Shown piece after piece: positions 40,431 to 49,099 of a stretch of DNA of 64,000 nt. The notes below the pieces were generated by a model. The model ran no database searches. It saw nothing but the letters and a program-made list of their open reading frames with translations, and had not been told where the DNA came from. The translations under genes were made by a program, and so were the position numbers. This DNA is from Pandoraea capi. GTDB lineage: Bacteria > Pseudomonadota > Gammaproteobacteria > Burkholderiales > Burkholderiaceae. Location: positions 62,001 through 126,000 of the forward strand of contig NZ_CABPRV010000012.1 in the NCBI RefSeq assembly GCF_902459735.1. Direction: 5' to 3'. Every line of letters begins with the position of its first letter. Position 1 is the stretch's first letter.

Positions 40431-41375
40431 TTACCCGTGCTGCGCCGCCCGCCCGCGTGCCTCCAGCTGGGTGTAGATGTCTTGCGACAGGCCCAGCAAC
40501 GTTTGCCGGTCGATGCCGCCCGAAATGGCATAACCGAACGTCTTGTCGACCCAGTAGAAGACCTTGACCGGCCCATCCTCATAGAAGCGGAATGCCGCCG
40601 GCTGACCCTCCACGCCGGCCGGCGAGATGCACACGGTGATGCGCTCGCCTGCGTCGTTGCGATACATGTACTGGATGACGCGCTCGTCGCTGTCGGGCAG
40701 TGCGCGCCCGCCGCTCAACTGGAAGCCGCGCGCGCTGAGGTCGGGCGCATGCGCGGTGGTCTCGAGACGGCTGGCGATCCACTGCGAGAAACGGGCTTCG
40801 GTCTGTCCGTCCACGCCCGACGGACGCTGGATCTCGGGCATGTAGACGACGTGGGCGATGGCCGCGCGCCGGGCAAAGCGCACGGCGCTGTCCGCGACCG
40901 TGACGGCGTTCGCTGCGCCACCGATGCCACCGGTGCCGCCGGTCATCGCCAGCGACGGCGCGGCGGGCGACGGTGCCGACCACATGCGGTTGCCTTGCAC
41001 GCCGATGCCGATACCGACGACCAGCGCAGCGGCCAGTCCTGCGAAACGTGACCAATGCGGCCAACGCCGCTGGTTAGCGGCGCTCGTGCGCCGGGCTCGC
41101 TGTGGTTCCGCCAGTTCAGGCGCATCAGGCGCACCGGGCATCTGCGCCGGACGCGGCTGCGGCCGTTGCAGACGGGCGGGAATCGGCTCATCGAGCACGT
41201 CGTCGTAACGGGCGTGCAGTGCGCGCTTGAGCGCGACGATCTCGCTCACGGCCGCCGCCAGCGCGGGGTCCTCGGCGAGTGCGCGGTCCAGCTCTGCACG
41301 GCGTTGCGGCGGGAGTTCTCCGTCGACGTACGCGTGCAGTTCACTATCGTCGATCGTATGGGTCCGGTCGTTCAT
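40431..41375 (-). CDS. anti-sigma factor, membrane-anchored
   Basis: The ATG at 41375 overlaps the stop of the sigma gene (ATGA). The 314-residue protein has a helical cytoplasmic N-terminus (ELHAYVDGELPPQRRAELDR) lacking a zinc-binding His/Cys motif, one membrane helix (FAGLAAALVVGIGIGVQ) near residue 115 and a ~180-residue periplasmic domain with VVYMPEIQRP and FYWVDKTFGYAISGGI. This is the RskA-like architecture: the N-terminus holds the sigma factor at the membrane until a signal releases it. The signal may relate to the oxidative genes next door. Its N-terminus is related to the partial protein encoded at 63800. Confidence 0.87.
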   Translation of the reverse strand: MNDRTHTIDDSELHAYVDGELPPQRRAELDRALAEDPALAAAVSEIVALKRALHARYDDVLDEPIPARLQRPQPRPAQMPGAPDAPELAEPQRARRTSAANQRRWPHWSRFAGLAAALVVGIGIGVQGNRMWSAPSPAAPSLAMTGGTGGIGGAANAVTVADSAVRFARRAAIAHVVYMPEIQRPSGVDGQTEARFSQWIASRLETTAHAPDLSARGFQLSGGRALPDSDERVIQYMYRNDAGERITVCISPAGVEGQPAAFRFYEDGPVKVFYWVDKTFGYAISGGIDRQTLLGLSQDIYTQLEARGRAAQHG

Positions 41376-41908
41376 CGCACCACCTTCAGCTTCGCAGGTT
41401 GACCGATCCCGCCGGACGGCGCGATGCCTGACATCAGATCGCGCAGCCGCTGCCTGCCGCGCGAGAGGCGCGACATGACGGTACCGATGGGCACTTGCAG
41501 CGACGAGGCGACATCCGCATAGCTCATGTCTTCCAGTCCGACGAGCAGCACGATGGCGCGCTGCTCGGCCGGCAGGTGCCGCAAGGCTTCGTCCAGGTCC
41601 CGGATTTCGAGACGGCGTGCGGGGTCGACCGGCACGGCGACTTCGCGCTCGGCGATGTCGGTTTCGTCCAGCGACACGTGTGCTGCCTGCGCGGGCGCGC
41701 GCCGCTGCTGATTGAGAAACAGGTTGTGCATGATGGTAAAGAGCCATGCGCGGGCGTCGGTGCCCACTTCGAACATGGTGTGACGGCTCAGCGCGCGCTC
41801 CAGCGTGTCCTGCACGAGGTCGTCGGCCAACTCGGGGTTGCCCGTGAGCGCGCGCGCATACCGCCGCAGGCGCGGAACGTGGTCGTACAGCTGGTCGCGG
41901 ATGTCCAT
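41372..41908 (-). CDS. ECF RNA polymerase sigma factor
   Basis: The 178-residue product has the sigma-70 region 2 segment DDLVQDTLERALSRHTMF and DARAWLFTIMHNLFLNQQRR, and region 4 with LPAEQRAIVLLVGLEDMSYA and LQVPIGTVMSRLSRGRQRLR. There is no region 3, as in ECF factors. The anti-sigma gene overlaps it by four bases. It diverges from a catalase-family gene and a b561 gene, and outward-facing promoter-like motifs sit on both strands of the gap (see the two motif entries), consistent with self-activation and control of the peroxidase operon. Confidence 0.93.
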   Translation of the reverse strand: MDIRDQLYDHVPRLRRYARALTGNPELADDLVQDTLERALSRHTMFEVGTDARAWLFTIMHNLFLNQQRRAPAQAAHVSLDETDIAEREVAVPVDPARRLEIRDLDEALRHLPAEQRAIVLLVGLEDMSYADVASSLQVPIGTVMSRLSRGRQRLRDLMSGIAPSGGIGQPAKLKVVR

Positions 41909-41978
41909 GCTGTTAATTGAGGCCTGGGGCCGGGTGGTTCGGGGTCATCCGAATGAGGATCGGGGTCATATTCGGGTC

Positions 41979-42004
41979 AACACCTTTTCCCGACAGCTTA
42001 TTCC
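41979..42004 (-). promoter_or_regulatory. ECF-type promoter before the sigma gene
   Basis: On the minus strand GGAATAA (41998-42004) is followed after 15 bases by TGTT, 71 bases before the sigma start. It pairs with the plus-strand copy at 42032. Probably the autoregulated promoter of the sigma/anti-sigma operon. Confidence 0.6.
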
Positions 42005-42031
42005 ATGCGACGGAAAAATTTCGGGCGTCGG

Positions 42032-42056
42032 GGAATAAGCCGGTGCGTGGGGTGTT
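42032..42056 (+). promoter_or_regulatory. ECF-type promoter before the catalase-family gene
   Basis: GGAATAA (42032-42038), 14 bases, then TGTT (42053-42056), 79 bases before the catalase-family start. It shares GGAATAAGC with the minus-strand copy 27 bases to the left. Likely recognised by the adjacent ECF sigma. Confidence 0.6.
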
Positions 42057-42134
42057 CTACCTTGATGGCAACGCCCTTTTGAGATTCCCGAAAGTCGCAC
42101 GATCCCCCCGACGTCATCCCAAGGAGCCTCCTTC

Positions 42135-43226
42135 GTGACCGAACCTTCTCCGTCTGACCCCCGAGCCATCTGCGTGCCTTGCCGGGCGGCGGCCATCGTC
42201 GCCGTCGTCGGCCTGCTCGCCGGTGGCTTCGCCTATGCCGCCGGCTGGCTGACCCCGCAGCGCCTCAGTGCGAACACCGTCATCGACACCTTCGAGACCA
42301 ATGCCGGTGTCCACGAGGGCTTTCGCCGCAATCACGCGAAGGGCCTTTGCGTGGACGGCTATTTCGAGAGCAATGGCAACGCCGTCGCGCTTTCGAAGGC
42401 CGCCGTCTTCGCGCCGGGCCGCACGCCGGTGACCGGACGCTTTGCGATTCCCGGCCCGAACCCGACAGCATCCGACAACAGCGTGCCGATTCGCAGCATG
42501 GCGCTCATGTTTACGCAGGCCGACGGCCAGCAATGGCGTACCGGCATGAACACCACGCCGCTGTTCGCCGTGCGCACGCCAGAGGAGTTTTACGCCCAGC
42601 TTGCGGCGTCGCGCCCCGACCCGGCCACGGGCAAGCCCGATCCCGCGAAGTTGCAGGCGTTTTTCGCAGCGCACCCCGACACGCAGGCGTTCCGCGATTG
42701 GGTGAAGGGGCATCCGCCGTCGTCGAGCTACGCCAATGCGGCGTACTACGGCATCAATGCGTTCTATTTCGTCGACGCCGATGGACAGCGCAAGGCGGTT
42801 CGCTGGTCGATGCAGCCCGAATTGCCGTTCGACACCGTGTCGGACAAGGAGAAGGGGGAAGCGAACTACCTCGCCGGGGAGCTGTTCTCGCGCCTGAAGC
42901 AAGGACCGGTGCGGTGGCATCTGATGCTGACGGTGGCGCAGCCCGGCGATCCGATTGACGACGCCACGCGTCAGTGGCCAGCCACGCGGCAGCAGGTCGA
43001 TGCCGGTACGCTGGTGCTCTCGCAGGCGACGTCGCAAGATGACGGCGCCTGCCGCGACATCAACTTCGATCCGACGATCCTGCCTTCGGGCATCGAGCCG
43101 TCCGGCGATCCGCTGCTCGCGGCACGCTCGGCGGCGTATGCGCTGTCGTACAAGCGTCGCACCCGCGAAGAGGCGCTGAGTGGCGCGCCGTCGGTCAAGA
43201 CGTCTGCTCAGGGAGGTGCCCAATGA
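42135..43226 (+). CDS. catalase-family peroxidase (SrpA-like)
   Basis: A GTG start with AAGGAG upstream gives 363 residues. A signal-anchor helix (AAIVAVVGLLAGGFAYAAGWL) puts the enzyme in the periplasm or on the outer face of the membrane. The distal haem segment FRRNHAKGLCVDGYF has the catalytic His in the H-A-K-G motif, and the C-terminal LLAARSAAYALSYKRR provides the proximal Tyr in an R-x-x-x-Y pattern. This is the short catalase-related peroxidase class, which usually shows peroxidase rather than strong catalase activity. A cytochrome b561 gene overlaps its 3' end, so electrons may come from the quinone pool. Confidence 0.92.
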   Translation: MTEPSPSDPRAICVPCRAAAIVAVVGLLAGGFAYAAGWLTPQRLSANTVIDTFETNAGVHEGFRRNHAKGLCVDGYFESNGNAVALSKAAVFAPGRTPVTGRFAIPGPNPTASDNSVPIRSMALMFTQADGQQWRTGMNTTPLFAVRTPEEFYAQLAASRPDPATGKPDPAKLQAFFAAHPDTQAFRDWVKGHPPSSSYANAAYYGINAFYFVDADGQRKAVRWSMQPELPFDTVSDKEKGEANYLAGELFSRLKQGPVRWHLMLTVAQPGDPIDDATRQWPATRQQVDAGTLVLSQATSQDDGACRDINFDPTILPSGIEPSGDPLLAARSAAYALSYKRRTREEALSGAPSVKTSAQGGAQ

Positions 43227-43759
43227 CTCGTGCCCATCGTCATTTCAGTCCACTCCAGCGCTGGTTGCACTGGAGCATGGCAGTGGCCATGCTTGCCATG
43301 CTGTTTATCGGCGTGATCATGGTCAGCACGCTGTCTCAGGCGCACACGTTGCTGATCGCGTTGCATCGGCCACTGGGTATCCTGATTCTCGCGCTGGTAC
43401 TGGTTCGCATCATCGTGCGGGTGACGCGCGGCAGTCCGCCACTGCCCGACAGCGTGCCGTCGTTGCAGCAGACGGCAGCGAAGGCGTCGCACATACTGCT
43501 CTATGCGTTGATGCTGATCATGCCGCTGATCGGTTGGGCGATGGTGTCGGCCGGTGGGTATCCGGTGACGCTGTTCGGCGCCTATCATCTGCCGCCGCTG
43601 GTGTCGACCGACGCGCGTTTGTTCGCGCTGCTGCGTGCATTGCACACGTGGCTCGCCTTTGCGCTGTTCGCGCTGGTGATCGGGCATCTGGCCGCCGCGC
43701 TCATGCACGGCCTGATCCGGCGTGACGGCGTGTTCTCCAGCATGGCGCGGGGCCGGTGA
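43223..43759 (+). CDS. cytochrome b561 family protein
   Basis: The ATG overlaps the peroxidase stop (ATGA). The 178 residues form four helices with haem-ligand histidines: FSPLQRWLHWSMAVAMLAML, LLIALHRPLGILILALVLVR, ASHILLYALMLIMPLIGW and LRALHTWLAFALFALVIGHL. It is a membrane b-haem protein that should oxidise ubiquinol and pass electrons to the co-encoded peroxidase. It differs clearly from the b561 at 31456, which is longer and lacks a peroxidase partner. Both are preceded by the same promoter-like motif, here via the operon. Confidence 0.93.
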   Translation: MTRAHRHFSPLQRWLHWSMAVAMLAMLFIGVIMVSTLSQAHTLLIALHRPLGILILALVLVRIIVRVTRGSPPLPDSVPSLQQTAAKASHILLYALMLIMPLIGWAMVSAGGYPVTLFGAYHLPPLVSTDARLFALLRALHTWLAFALFALVIGHLAAALMHGLIRRDGVFSSMARGR

Positions 43760-43826
43760 ACGAAACGCTTTGAGGAGCAGCCCCTTCGGTGTGCTGAGGG
43801 GGCGGATGACCCGGGGATTCAGGAAC

Positions 43827-44333
43827 TTAGCGCCGATTCTCCCGCGCGTCCCGGATCGCGTTCAGTTTGGCGGCGATGCGTGTGGCGTAAGCGTCGCGAA
43901 GGGCCGGTGTGGCCGAGTGATAGGCGCCGATGGCGGCCCACGTGTTGCCGTACTTCGCCATCTGACGTTGCAGGTGCCACGCGGCGATGTAGACGCTCTT
44001 GCACGGCACCATGAGGTCGTCGGTACCAATGCCGAAGCGCGCCAGCGCTTCCAGATGCACCGAGTTGATCTGCATAAGGCCGTAGTCGACCGACCCGTTC
44101 GTGTTCGTGCGGCGGGCGTCGGGCCGGTTGTTCGATTCTTCCCACGCGATGGCGCGCAGCACATCGGCGTTCACGTGGTGATAGGTCGCGGCGTCGTCGA
44201 AACAGTCGGCGTGCGACGGCCGACTCATGGTTAGCGCCACGATGGCGAGGCCCGCGAATGCGAGCGTGCGTGAGCGGTAACGACGCGGGACGAATCGGTG
44301 GTCAGGCGGATCGAGAGGAAGGCTCGGGCGCAT
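43827..44333 (-). CDS. lytic transglycosylase, SLT domain
   Basis: The product has 168 residues with a signal sequence (LAFAGLAIVALTMSRPSHA, then D) and a Slt-type domain: VLRAIAWEESNNRPDARRTN with the catalytic Glu (Glu66) before Ser, then VDYGLMQINSVH and YIAAWHLQRQMAKYGNTWAA. It resembles IagB/PilT-like accessory transglycosylases that open peptidoglycan for secretion or pilus machines. It is the last gene of the secretion operon, 6 bases after a pseudopilin gene. The N-terminal ~20 residues before the hydrophobic stretch are long for a signal peptide, so a slightly later start is possible. Confidence 0.9.
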   Translation of the reverse strand: MRPSLPLDPPDHRFVPRRYRSRTLAFAGLAIVALTMSRPSHADCFDDAATYHHVNADVLRAIAWEESNNRPDARRTNTNGSVDYGLMQINSVHLEALARFGIGTDDLMVPCKSVYIAAWHLQRQMAKYGNTWAAIGAYHSATPALRDAYATRIAAKLNAIRDARENRR

Positions 44334-44339
44334 GGGGCG

Positions 44340-45152
44340 TCAGAAGTCGGTCTTGGATTGCGGGGCTGGCGATGACGAGAACGGTGAGGCGGACGGCGGC
44401 GATCCTGCCGACGCATTGCCTGACGTATTCCCTGGCGTACTGCCGAACGAACTGCTCTGCGGACTGTTGAAACTGCTGCCGAAGCCATTGCCCCCGAGGG
44501 CGGTGTTGCCGACGTTGGCATTCGGCGAGTTGGATACGTTCGAGGGGCTTTGCGGACCTCCGAACGCATTGCCGACCGGATTGTTCATCGAATCGTCCAC
44601 CGGTGTCCCGGGGCCGGACCCCGGCGTCGGGGTAGACGGCAGCACGACCGGCGTCGCTGTCGCCGCCGAGAAGCGCCAGTCGTAGTAGTGCGTCTTTCCC
44701 CCGAATGTGCCGAATTGCTCGTCGAAGTGGCCTGCCTTCAGGGGCGTTGCCGACGAGCGGCTGTACACCTCCAGCACGCCTTTGTTCGTCGTCACGTACG
44801 TTATGCCCCAGTCCGTACTGCCGGTGATCGGGTCTGCGAAGATCTTGCGCAAATAGCGATGCGGCGTCGGAAAACGCGGATCGAGCAGCAGCGCAGCCAG
44901 ATTCGGCGGCTGCGGCAACTGACCGGCGGGTGTGGCGTCCGCATAGGCCCGCAAGGCGTCGCTGAACTGGGCCCCGATCTCCAGCAACTGCGCTTCGCGC
45001 GCGGCCCGTTGCCATAGCGCACCCACGCGGATGGTGAGCGCCGCGACCAGTCCCAGCACGGCGACCAGAATCAGCAGCCCCACGTAGGTGAAGCCACGCT
45101 GGGCGTGACGGGCGCGTCGGCCGGCGCGTGCGCGTCGTTCAATAGTCCGCAT
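44340..45152 (-). CDS. pseudopilin lacking Glu5, with Asn/Ser/Gly-rich tail
   Basis: From ATG 45152 the product has 270 residues; the start overlaps the previous pseudopilin gene by 14 bases. The prepilin motif is RGFTYVGLLILVAVLG, so cleavage gives Phe1, but position 5 is Gly where pilins have Glu. The middle (residues ~35-165) is a globular domain with YLRKIFADPITGSTDWGITY. The last ~100 residues are low complexity (Asn, Ser, Gly, Pro). Absence of Glu5 is known for GspK-type minor pseudopilins that cap the pseudopilus, and this may be the tip subunit. Confidence 0.82.
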   Translation of the reverse strand: MRTIERRARAGRRARHAQRGFTYVGLLILVAVLGLVAALTIRVGALWQRAAREAQLLEIGAQFSDALRAYADATPAGQLPQPPNLAALLLDPRFPTPHRYLRKIFADPITGSTDWGITYVTTNKGVLEVYSRSSATPLKAGHFDEQFGTFGGKTHYYDWRFSAATATPVVLPSTPTPGSGPGTPVDDSMNNPVGNAFGGPQSPSNVSNSPNANVGNTALGGNGFGSSFNSPQSSSFGSTPGNTSGNASAGSPPSASPFSSSPAPQSKTDF

Positions 45153-45687
45153 ACGCCTTGCCCGCCGGGTCGGCGCCCGTCGCACCGCTCTTCACGCAGC
45201 ACACGCCCTTGTCCTCGACCGCGGGAATCGCACCGGGCGGTGGCGTCGGGGTGGAGGCGCCGAAGCGTGCCGATTCCTGCGCGGCGCGCGTCGTGGCAAG
45301 AATCTGCGCACTGGGGTCCTGCGCGGCGTTCTCGGCCAGCGTCATGGTAATCCAGGTGGTGTCGCTGCCCGTCACCGGGTCGACGGGCACGGCGCGCAGA
45401 TACTTGCGCTCGACCAGCTCGTTCAGATTCGCGGGATAGTGGCCGGTGTCGTCGAAATACTGGTCGATGACCTTGCGCAGCGTGCGCAGATTCTCGGCCA
45501 GCACGGTGTTCTTCGCCTTGCTGATGGCGGGCACGTAGTTCGGGATCATCAACGTCGCGAGCGTGGCGATGATGCCCAGCACCACCAGCAGCTCGATCAA
45601 CGTGAAGCCGCCGCAGCGGCGCGCGCCACGAGCGCCACGCGATGCACGATGGGATCGGGACGAACGGGTTTTCGGTATGCGGTTCAT
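45139..45687 (-). CDS. GspG-like pseudopilin
   Basis: Started at ATG 45687 the product has 182 residues. After ~25 Arg/Ser-rich residues the prepilin motif CGGFTLIELLVVLGIIATLA appears, with Glu5, then PNYVPAISKAKNTVLAENLR and YFDDTGHYPANLNELVERKY, as in GspG/GspH-like proteins. The C-terminal 40 residues contain a vicinal cysteine pair (GVCCVKSG). It is one of three pseudopilin genes in a row behind the secretin. It overlaps the following pseudopilin gene by 14 bases. Confidence 0.88.
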   Translation of the reverse strand: MNRIPKTRSSRSHRASRGARGARRCGGFTLIELLVVLGIIATLATLMIPNYVPAISKAKNTVLAENLRTLRKVIDQYFDDTGHYPANLNELVERKYLRAVPVDPVTGSDTTWITMTLAENAAQDPSAQILATTRAAQESARFGASTPTPPPGAIPAVEDKGVCCVKSGATGADPAGKAYADY

Positions 45688-45723
45688 GTCGAAGTCCACG
45701 CAGCAGTGTCTTTCCCGGTGTCG

Positions 45724-46263
45724 TTACCAGAGCCGATAGGGCACGCCGTTCAGGCTCACGCCCTGCGACAGCGTGTAGACGTCGTAAATGTCCTCGCCCT
45801 CGGCCGGCGTGTCGGGCGGGCTCGCGTAGCTGCGCTTGCCCCATGTCTGCGAGTCCGTGAGCGAGTCGTCGTTGTTGAACGGATCGCGGGGAATGCGTCG
45901 CAGGAAGTACTGCCGTTTGCGCTTCGGATCGCGCATGTCAGGCACGCCCTGCACGAGAATTTCGAGCGAGGGCGGGTAGCCCGTCTCCGTGGCCTTCTTC
46001 TCCATGTGCCCGGTATCCCACGCGCGCTTGTAGGCATCGATGGCGTGGCGGATTTCGCGCAGATCGCGCGCAAGCTCCTGTTCCTGGCGACGCTGCACAG
46101 CCAGTTGCGATACCGGCACGGCGAGCGCGGCGAGCATGGCCATGATGGCGAGCGTGACCAGCAGTTCGATCATCGTGAAGCCGCGTTGGCGCCCGCCACA
46201 CGAGCGTTGTGTGGCAGGGCGAGCACAGCGCGGCAGGCGAGGCGTCGGCATCGGTATCAGCAT
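45724..46263 (-). CDS. prepilin-like (pseudopilin) protein
   Basis: This 179-residue protein has a ~26-residue basic leader and the prepilin motif RGFTMIELLVTLAIMAMLAA with Glu5. The following helix (SQLAVQRRQEQELARDLREI) is strongly charged. The globular part contains GYPPSLEILVQGVPDMRDPK and FLRRIPRDPFNNDDS, the calcium-site-like region of GspG-family proteins. It begins one base after the secretin stop (TGATG overlap). A short unusual N-terminus (MLIPMPTPRLPRC) is the reason to keep the start tentative. Confidence 0.88.
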   Translation of the reverse strand: MLIPMPTPRLPRCARPATQRSCGGRQRGFTMIELLVTLAIMAMLAALAVPVSQLAVQRRQEQELARDLREIRHAIDAYKRAWDTGHMEKKATETGYPPSLEILVQGVPDMRDPKRKRQYFLRRIPRDPFNNDDSLTDSQTWGKRSYASPPDTPAEGEDIYDVYTLSQGVSLNGVPYRLW

Positions 46264-48428
46264 CAGCGCGGCGCGGGGGCACCGCCCACGGGCACCGGTT
46301 GTTGCGACGAAAGCGGCACGGGGTCGCTGGTCGGACCGAGCACGGTCGTGGGTGTCGGTGCCGGCGGCGGCACGGGATTGCCGGGCGGGGGCGGCACCGC
46401 ACCGCCGGCAGGGGGAGCGGCGGCAGCGGGCGGCGGCAGCGGCGTCACCGGTGCCGGTTGCGTCGGCGCAGCCACAGCCGGTGCGCCGTGCGACGCCTCG
46501 TACAGCGACAGCCCGTTGGCCGCCACAGCGGCACCGCCGGCCCCTGATGTGGTCATGACGACACCCGGTACAACAGTCGCCGCTTGCGGGCGCGGCGTAG
46601 CGTCCGGCAGTGCCGGTGCGGGACGACGACGGAAGTTGCCTTGCGTGCCGGACAGGAACTCGGTGGCGCGCTCGGCGGGGCGCACTACGTTGCGCACGAT
46701 GTGCGGGGTGATCGACAGTACGATCTCGGTCTTCTGATCGTTGTTCGTGGTGTTGCCGAACAGGCGTCCGAGAATCGGGAAGTCGCCAAGGCCCGGAATC
46801 TTGTTGCCCGAGGTCTGCTCCTGATTGTTGAGCAACCCGGCGAGCACCTGATTCTCGCCGTCCTTCAACTGGAGAACGGTCGAGGCCTGACGCGTGCCGA
46901 TCTGGAACACGGTGCTGCCGGAGTTCGTCGTCGTCTTCGCGCCCAGGCTGCTGACTTCCATCGAGATACGGATGCCGACCTGATCGTTCATGTAGATGGT
47001 CGGCTCGACATTGAGCGTGAGGCCCACGTCGATATAGCTCACCGATTCCGACGCGAAGGCGCCGACCCCGGCCCCCACGGTCGTGGAGATGACCGGCACC
47101 TTGTCGCCGATCAGGATCTTCGCCTTCTCCTTGTTGCGCACGCGAATGCGCGGGTTGGCGAGGATGTTGGTGTCGCCGTCGGTGGCATTGAGGTTGACGG
47201 TCGCGGATGGCGAGCCGACGCCGACGCTATTGCGCGTGGGCGAGAGCAGATCGGCCAGCGTGAGCGCCGCGCCGCTGCCTGCTGACGACAGTGGCGTGAG
47301 CACCACCTTGTCCGGCCACTGGATGCCGAGGTTCTGCAAGCGGCTGCGCGTGATTTCCATCACTTCCACGTCGAGCACGACTTCCGGCTCGGCGCGGTCC
47401 TGAAGCGCGACGACCTGCTCGGCGACCTTGATCGCCTCGGGGGAGTCGCGCACGATCACCGCATTGAGCTTCTCGTCGACGACGATGTCGGTCGATTTGG
47501 TGAGCGTCTTGAGCGAAGCGGCGACGAGCTTGGCGTCGGCATTGTTCAGGAAGAACGTGCGCACGACCATTTCCTTGTACTCGCGTACCTTCGCGGGCAG
47601 ATTCGGGTAGATGAGCAACGTGTTGTTGTCCATCACCTGCTGTTCGAGCTGGTTGGTCACGAGCAGGAAGTACAGCGCCTGCTCCACGGTGCTGTTGCGC
47701 AGGGCAATCGAGACCTTGGTGTCCGCCTTCAGGTCCTTGTCGAACACGAAGTTCAGCCCCGAGCGCTGGGCGATGACCTGAAACACCTGACGCAGGGGCG
47801 CGTCGCGAAATTCGATCGACAACGGCTGACGGTAGGCGTCGGACAGTTCCGCGCTGAGTACCGGTTGCGCCGCGCGTGACTCCACTTCGGCGAGCATGGC
47901 CCGGGCCGCGTCGTTGTCGGGCCGCTCGCGCAGGATCTGTTCGAGCGTCTTGCGCGCGGCGTCGAAACGTCGCTCGTCCATGGAAATCGACGCCTGCTTG
48001 ATCATGCTCTGGTGACGCAGCAGGGCGTCGAGCGTGCGCAGATCGGCTTTCGCCTTCTCGTTGTTCGGATCGAGATCGAGCGCGCGCTTGAACCACGGCC
48101 GAGCGGCTTGCAGCTTGTTCGCCGTCATCTCCTTCTCGCCGTTGGTGATGAAGTCGAGCAAGGTCTTGTCGCGCGCGTTGATGTAGATCAGGCGGTACTC
48201 GCCGTTGGCCGGATCGCGCTGGCTTGCTTCCTGCAATTTCTTGAGACCGGCCTCGGGCTGGTCATGAGCGATGAGGTCGCGACCGTCGCGCAGCGCCATT
48301 TGGGCTGCGCAACCGGAAAGTGCGAGGAGGGCGAGCGCAGCCGTCGCGCGCAGGGTCACGGTCCGGGCCGAAAGTGACGATGGCGATGAATGCGACGACG
48401 AAAAGAATGAAGCGACGGGCAACTTCAC
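46263..48428 (-). CDS. secretin, GspD/PilQ family, lipoprotein
   Basis: A GTG start overlapping the previous stop gives 721 residues. A signal sequence ends in LALSGCAAQ, a lipobox. Residues ~40-180 are TPR-like (GLKKLQEASQRDPANGEYRL). An STN/N0 domain follows (PLSIEFRDAPLRQVFQVIAQ), then N1-type repeats and the secretin pore region with VEVMEITRSRLQNLGIQW and VPVISTTVGAGVGAFASESV, and FPILGRLFGNTTNNDQKTEI at the end of the pore. The last ~120 residues are Pro/Ala-rich. The protein forms the outer-membrane channel of the machine. Confidence 0.93.
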   Translation of the reverse strand: MKLPVASFFSSSHSSPSSLSARTVTLRATAALALLALSGCAAQMALRDGRDLIAHDQPEAGLKKLQEASQRDPANGEYRLIYINARDKTLLDFITNGEKEMTANKLQAARPWFKRALDLDPNNEKAKADLRTLDALLRHQSMIKQASISMDERRFDAARKTLEQILRERPDNDAARAMLAEVESRAAQPVLSAELSDAYRQPLSIEFRDAPLRQVFQVIAQRSGLNFVFDKDLKADTKVSIALRNSTVEQALYFLLVTNQLEQQVMDNNTLLIYPNLPAKVREYKEMVVRTFFLNNADAKLVAASLKTLTKSTDIVVDEKLNAVIVRDSPEAIKVAEQVVALQDRAEPEVVLDVEVMEITRSRLQNLGIQWPDKVVLTPLSSAGSGAALTLADLLSPTRNSVGVGSPSATVNLNATDGDTNILANPRIRVRNKEKAKILIGDKVPVISTTVGAGVGAFASESVSYIDVGLTLNVEPTIYMNDQVGIRISMEVSSLGAKTTTNSGSTVFQIGTRQASTVLQLKDGENQVLAGLLNNQEQTSGNKIPGLGDFPILGRLFGNTTNNDQKTEIVLSITPHIVRNVVRPAERATEFLSGTQGNFRRRPAPALPDATPRPQAATVVPGVVMTTSGAGGAAVAANGLSLYEASHGAPAVAAPTQPAPVTPLPPPAAAAPPAGGAVPPPPGNPVPPPAPTPTTVLGPTSDPVPLSSQQPVPVGGAPAPR

Positions 48429-49099
48429 TGCACGCCTCCGATATCCAACTCTTGCTGCTGGTTCATGGGGATGTAGATGAGCGACAGGCGAGGCGGCTTG
48501 ATCGACTCGACGCGGTACACGTCGTCGACGACCGAGTTCTCATGCACGATGAAGGTCCTCTCGCCGCGCGCCAGATAGACCTCCCAAGCCCCGGCGGCCT
48601 GCGCCTTGCCGAGATACGTGAACGGCATCGGCGGCGCAGTGGGCGGCAGCGGTGCGAGGGGCGCGGGCGCGGATGACGGCGCGGGCGGCGGTGGCCCCCA
48701 GTTCTGACTGGCGAACAGGCGCGCCGATGATGCAGGTGCTCCGTCGGTGTCGACGAGATGCTCGCGCGGCATTGGGGCGACGATGGACGACGCCCCGACG
48801 CTCGGGCCGCTGCCCGAGACGAACGCGCGCACCTGCGTGAGCAGCTCGCGTCGATAGGCGGCGAGGTCGTCTGCGTCGGTGCGTGTGTTCGCCGTGGCGG
48901 ATGCCACCGCAGCGCTTGCGGCCATCGCTTGACTGGCCGGGGGAGTCGGACGCACCCGCGCGTGCGTGACCGGCAGCGCAGGCGAGACAACCGGCGCGTT
49001 CGACGACGTATCGAGGAACGGCAAAAATGAAGGATCTGCGAGCGCAGCCGCAATGCTGGCGGCGAGCGAGCCCCACAGCAGCCATCTACGCCGCGTCAT
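48425..49099 (-). CDS. PilP/GspC-position protein of the secretion operon
   Basis: The ATG at 49099 overlaps the previous stop (ATGA), giving 224 residues. One N-terminal membrane helix (WLLWGSLAASIAAALA) is followed by ~100 residues of Pro/Ala/Ser linker and a C-terminal beta-rich domain: PFTYLGKAQAAGAWEVYLAR, ERTFIVHENSVVDDVYRVES and LSLIYIPMNQQQELDIG. This HR-domain-like layout (short single-pass anchor, linker, beta domain just before the secretin gene) is that of PilP and GspC, which link the inner platform to the secretin. Recognised by layout and position more than by sequence. Confidence 0.7.
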   Translation of the reverse strand: MTRRRWLLWGSLAASIAAALADPSFLPFLDTSSNAPVVSPALPVTHARVRPTPPASQAMAASAAVASATANTRTDADDLAAYRRELLTQVRAFVSGSGPSVGASSIVAPMPREHLVDTDGAPASSARLFASQNWGPPPPAPSSAPAPLAPLPPTAPPMPFTYLGKAQAAGAWEVYLARGERTFIVHENSVVDDVYRVESIKPPRLSLIYIPMNQQQELDIGGVQ

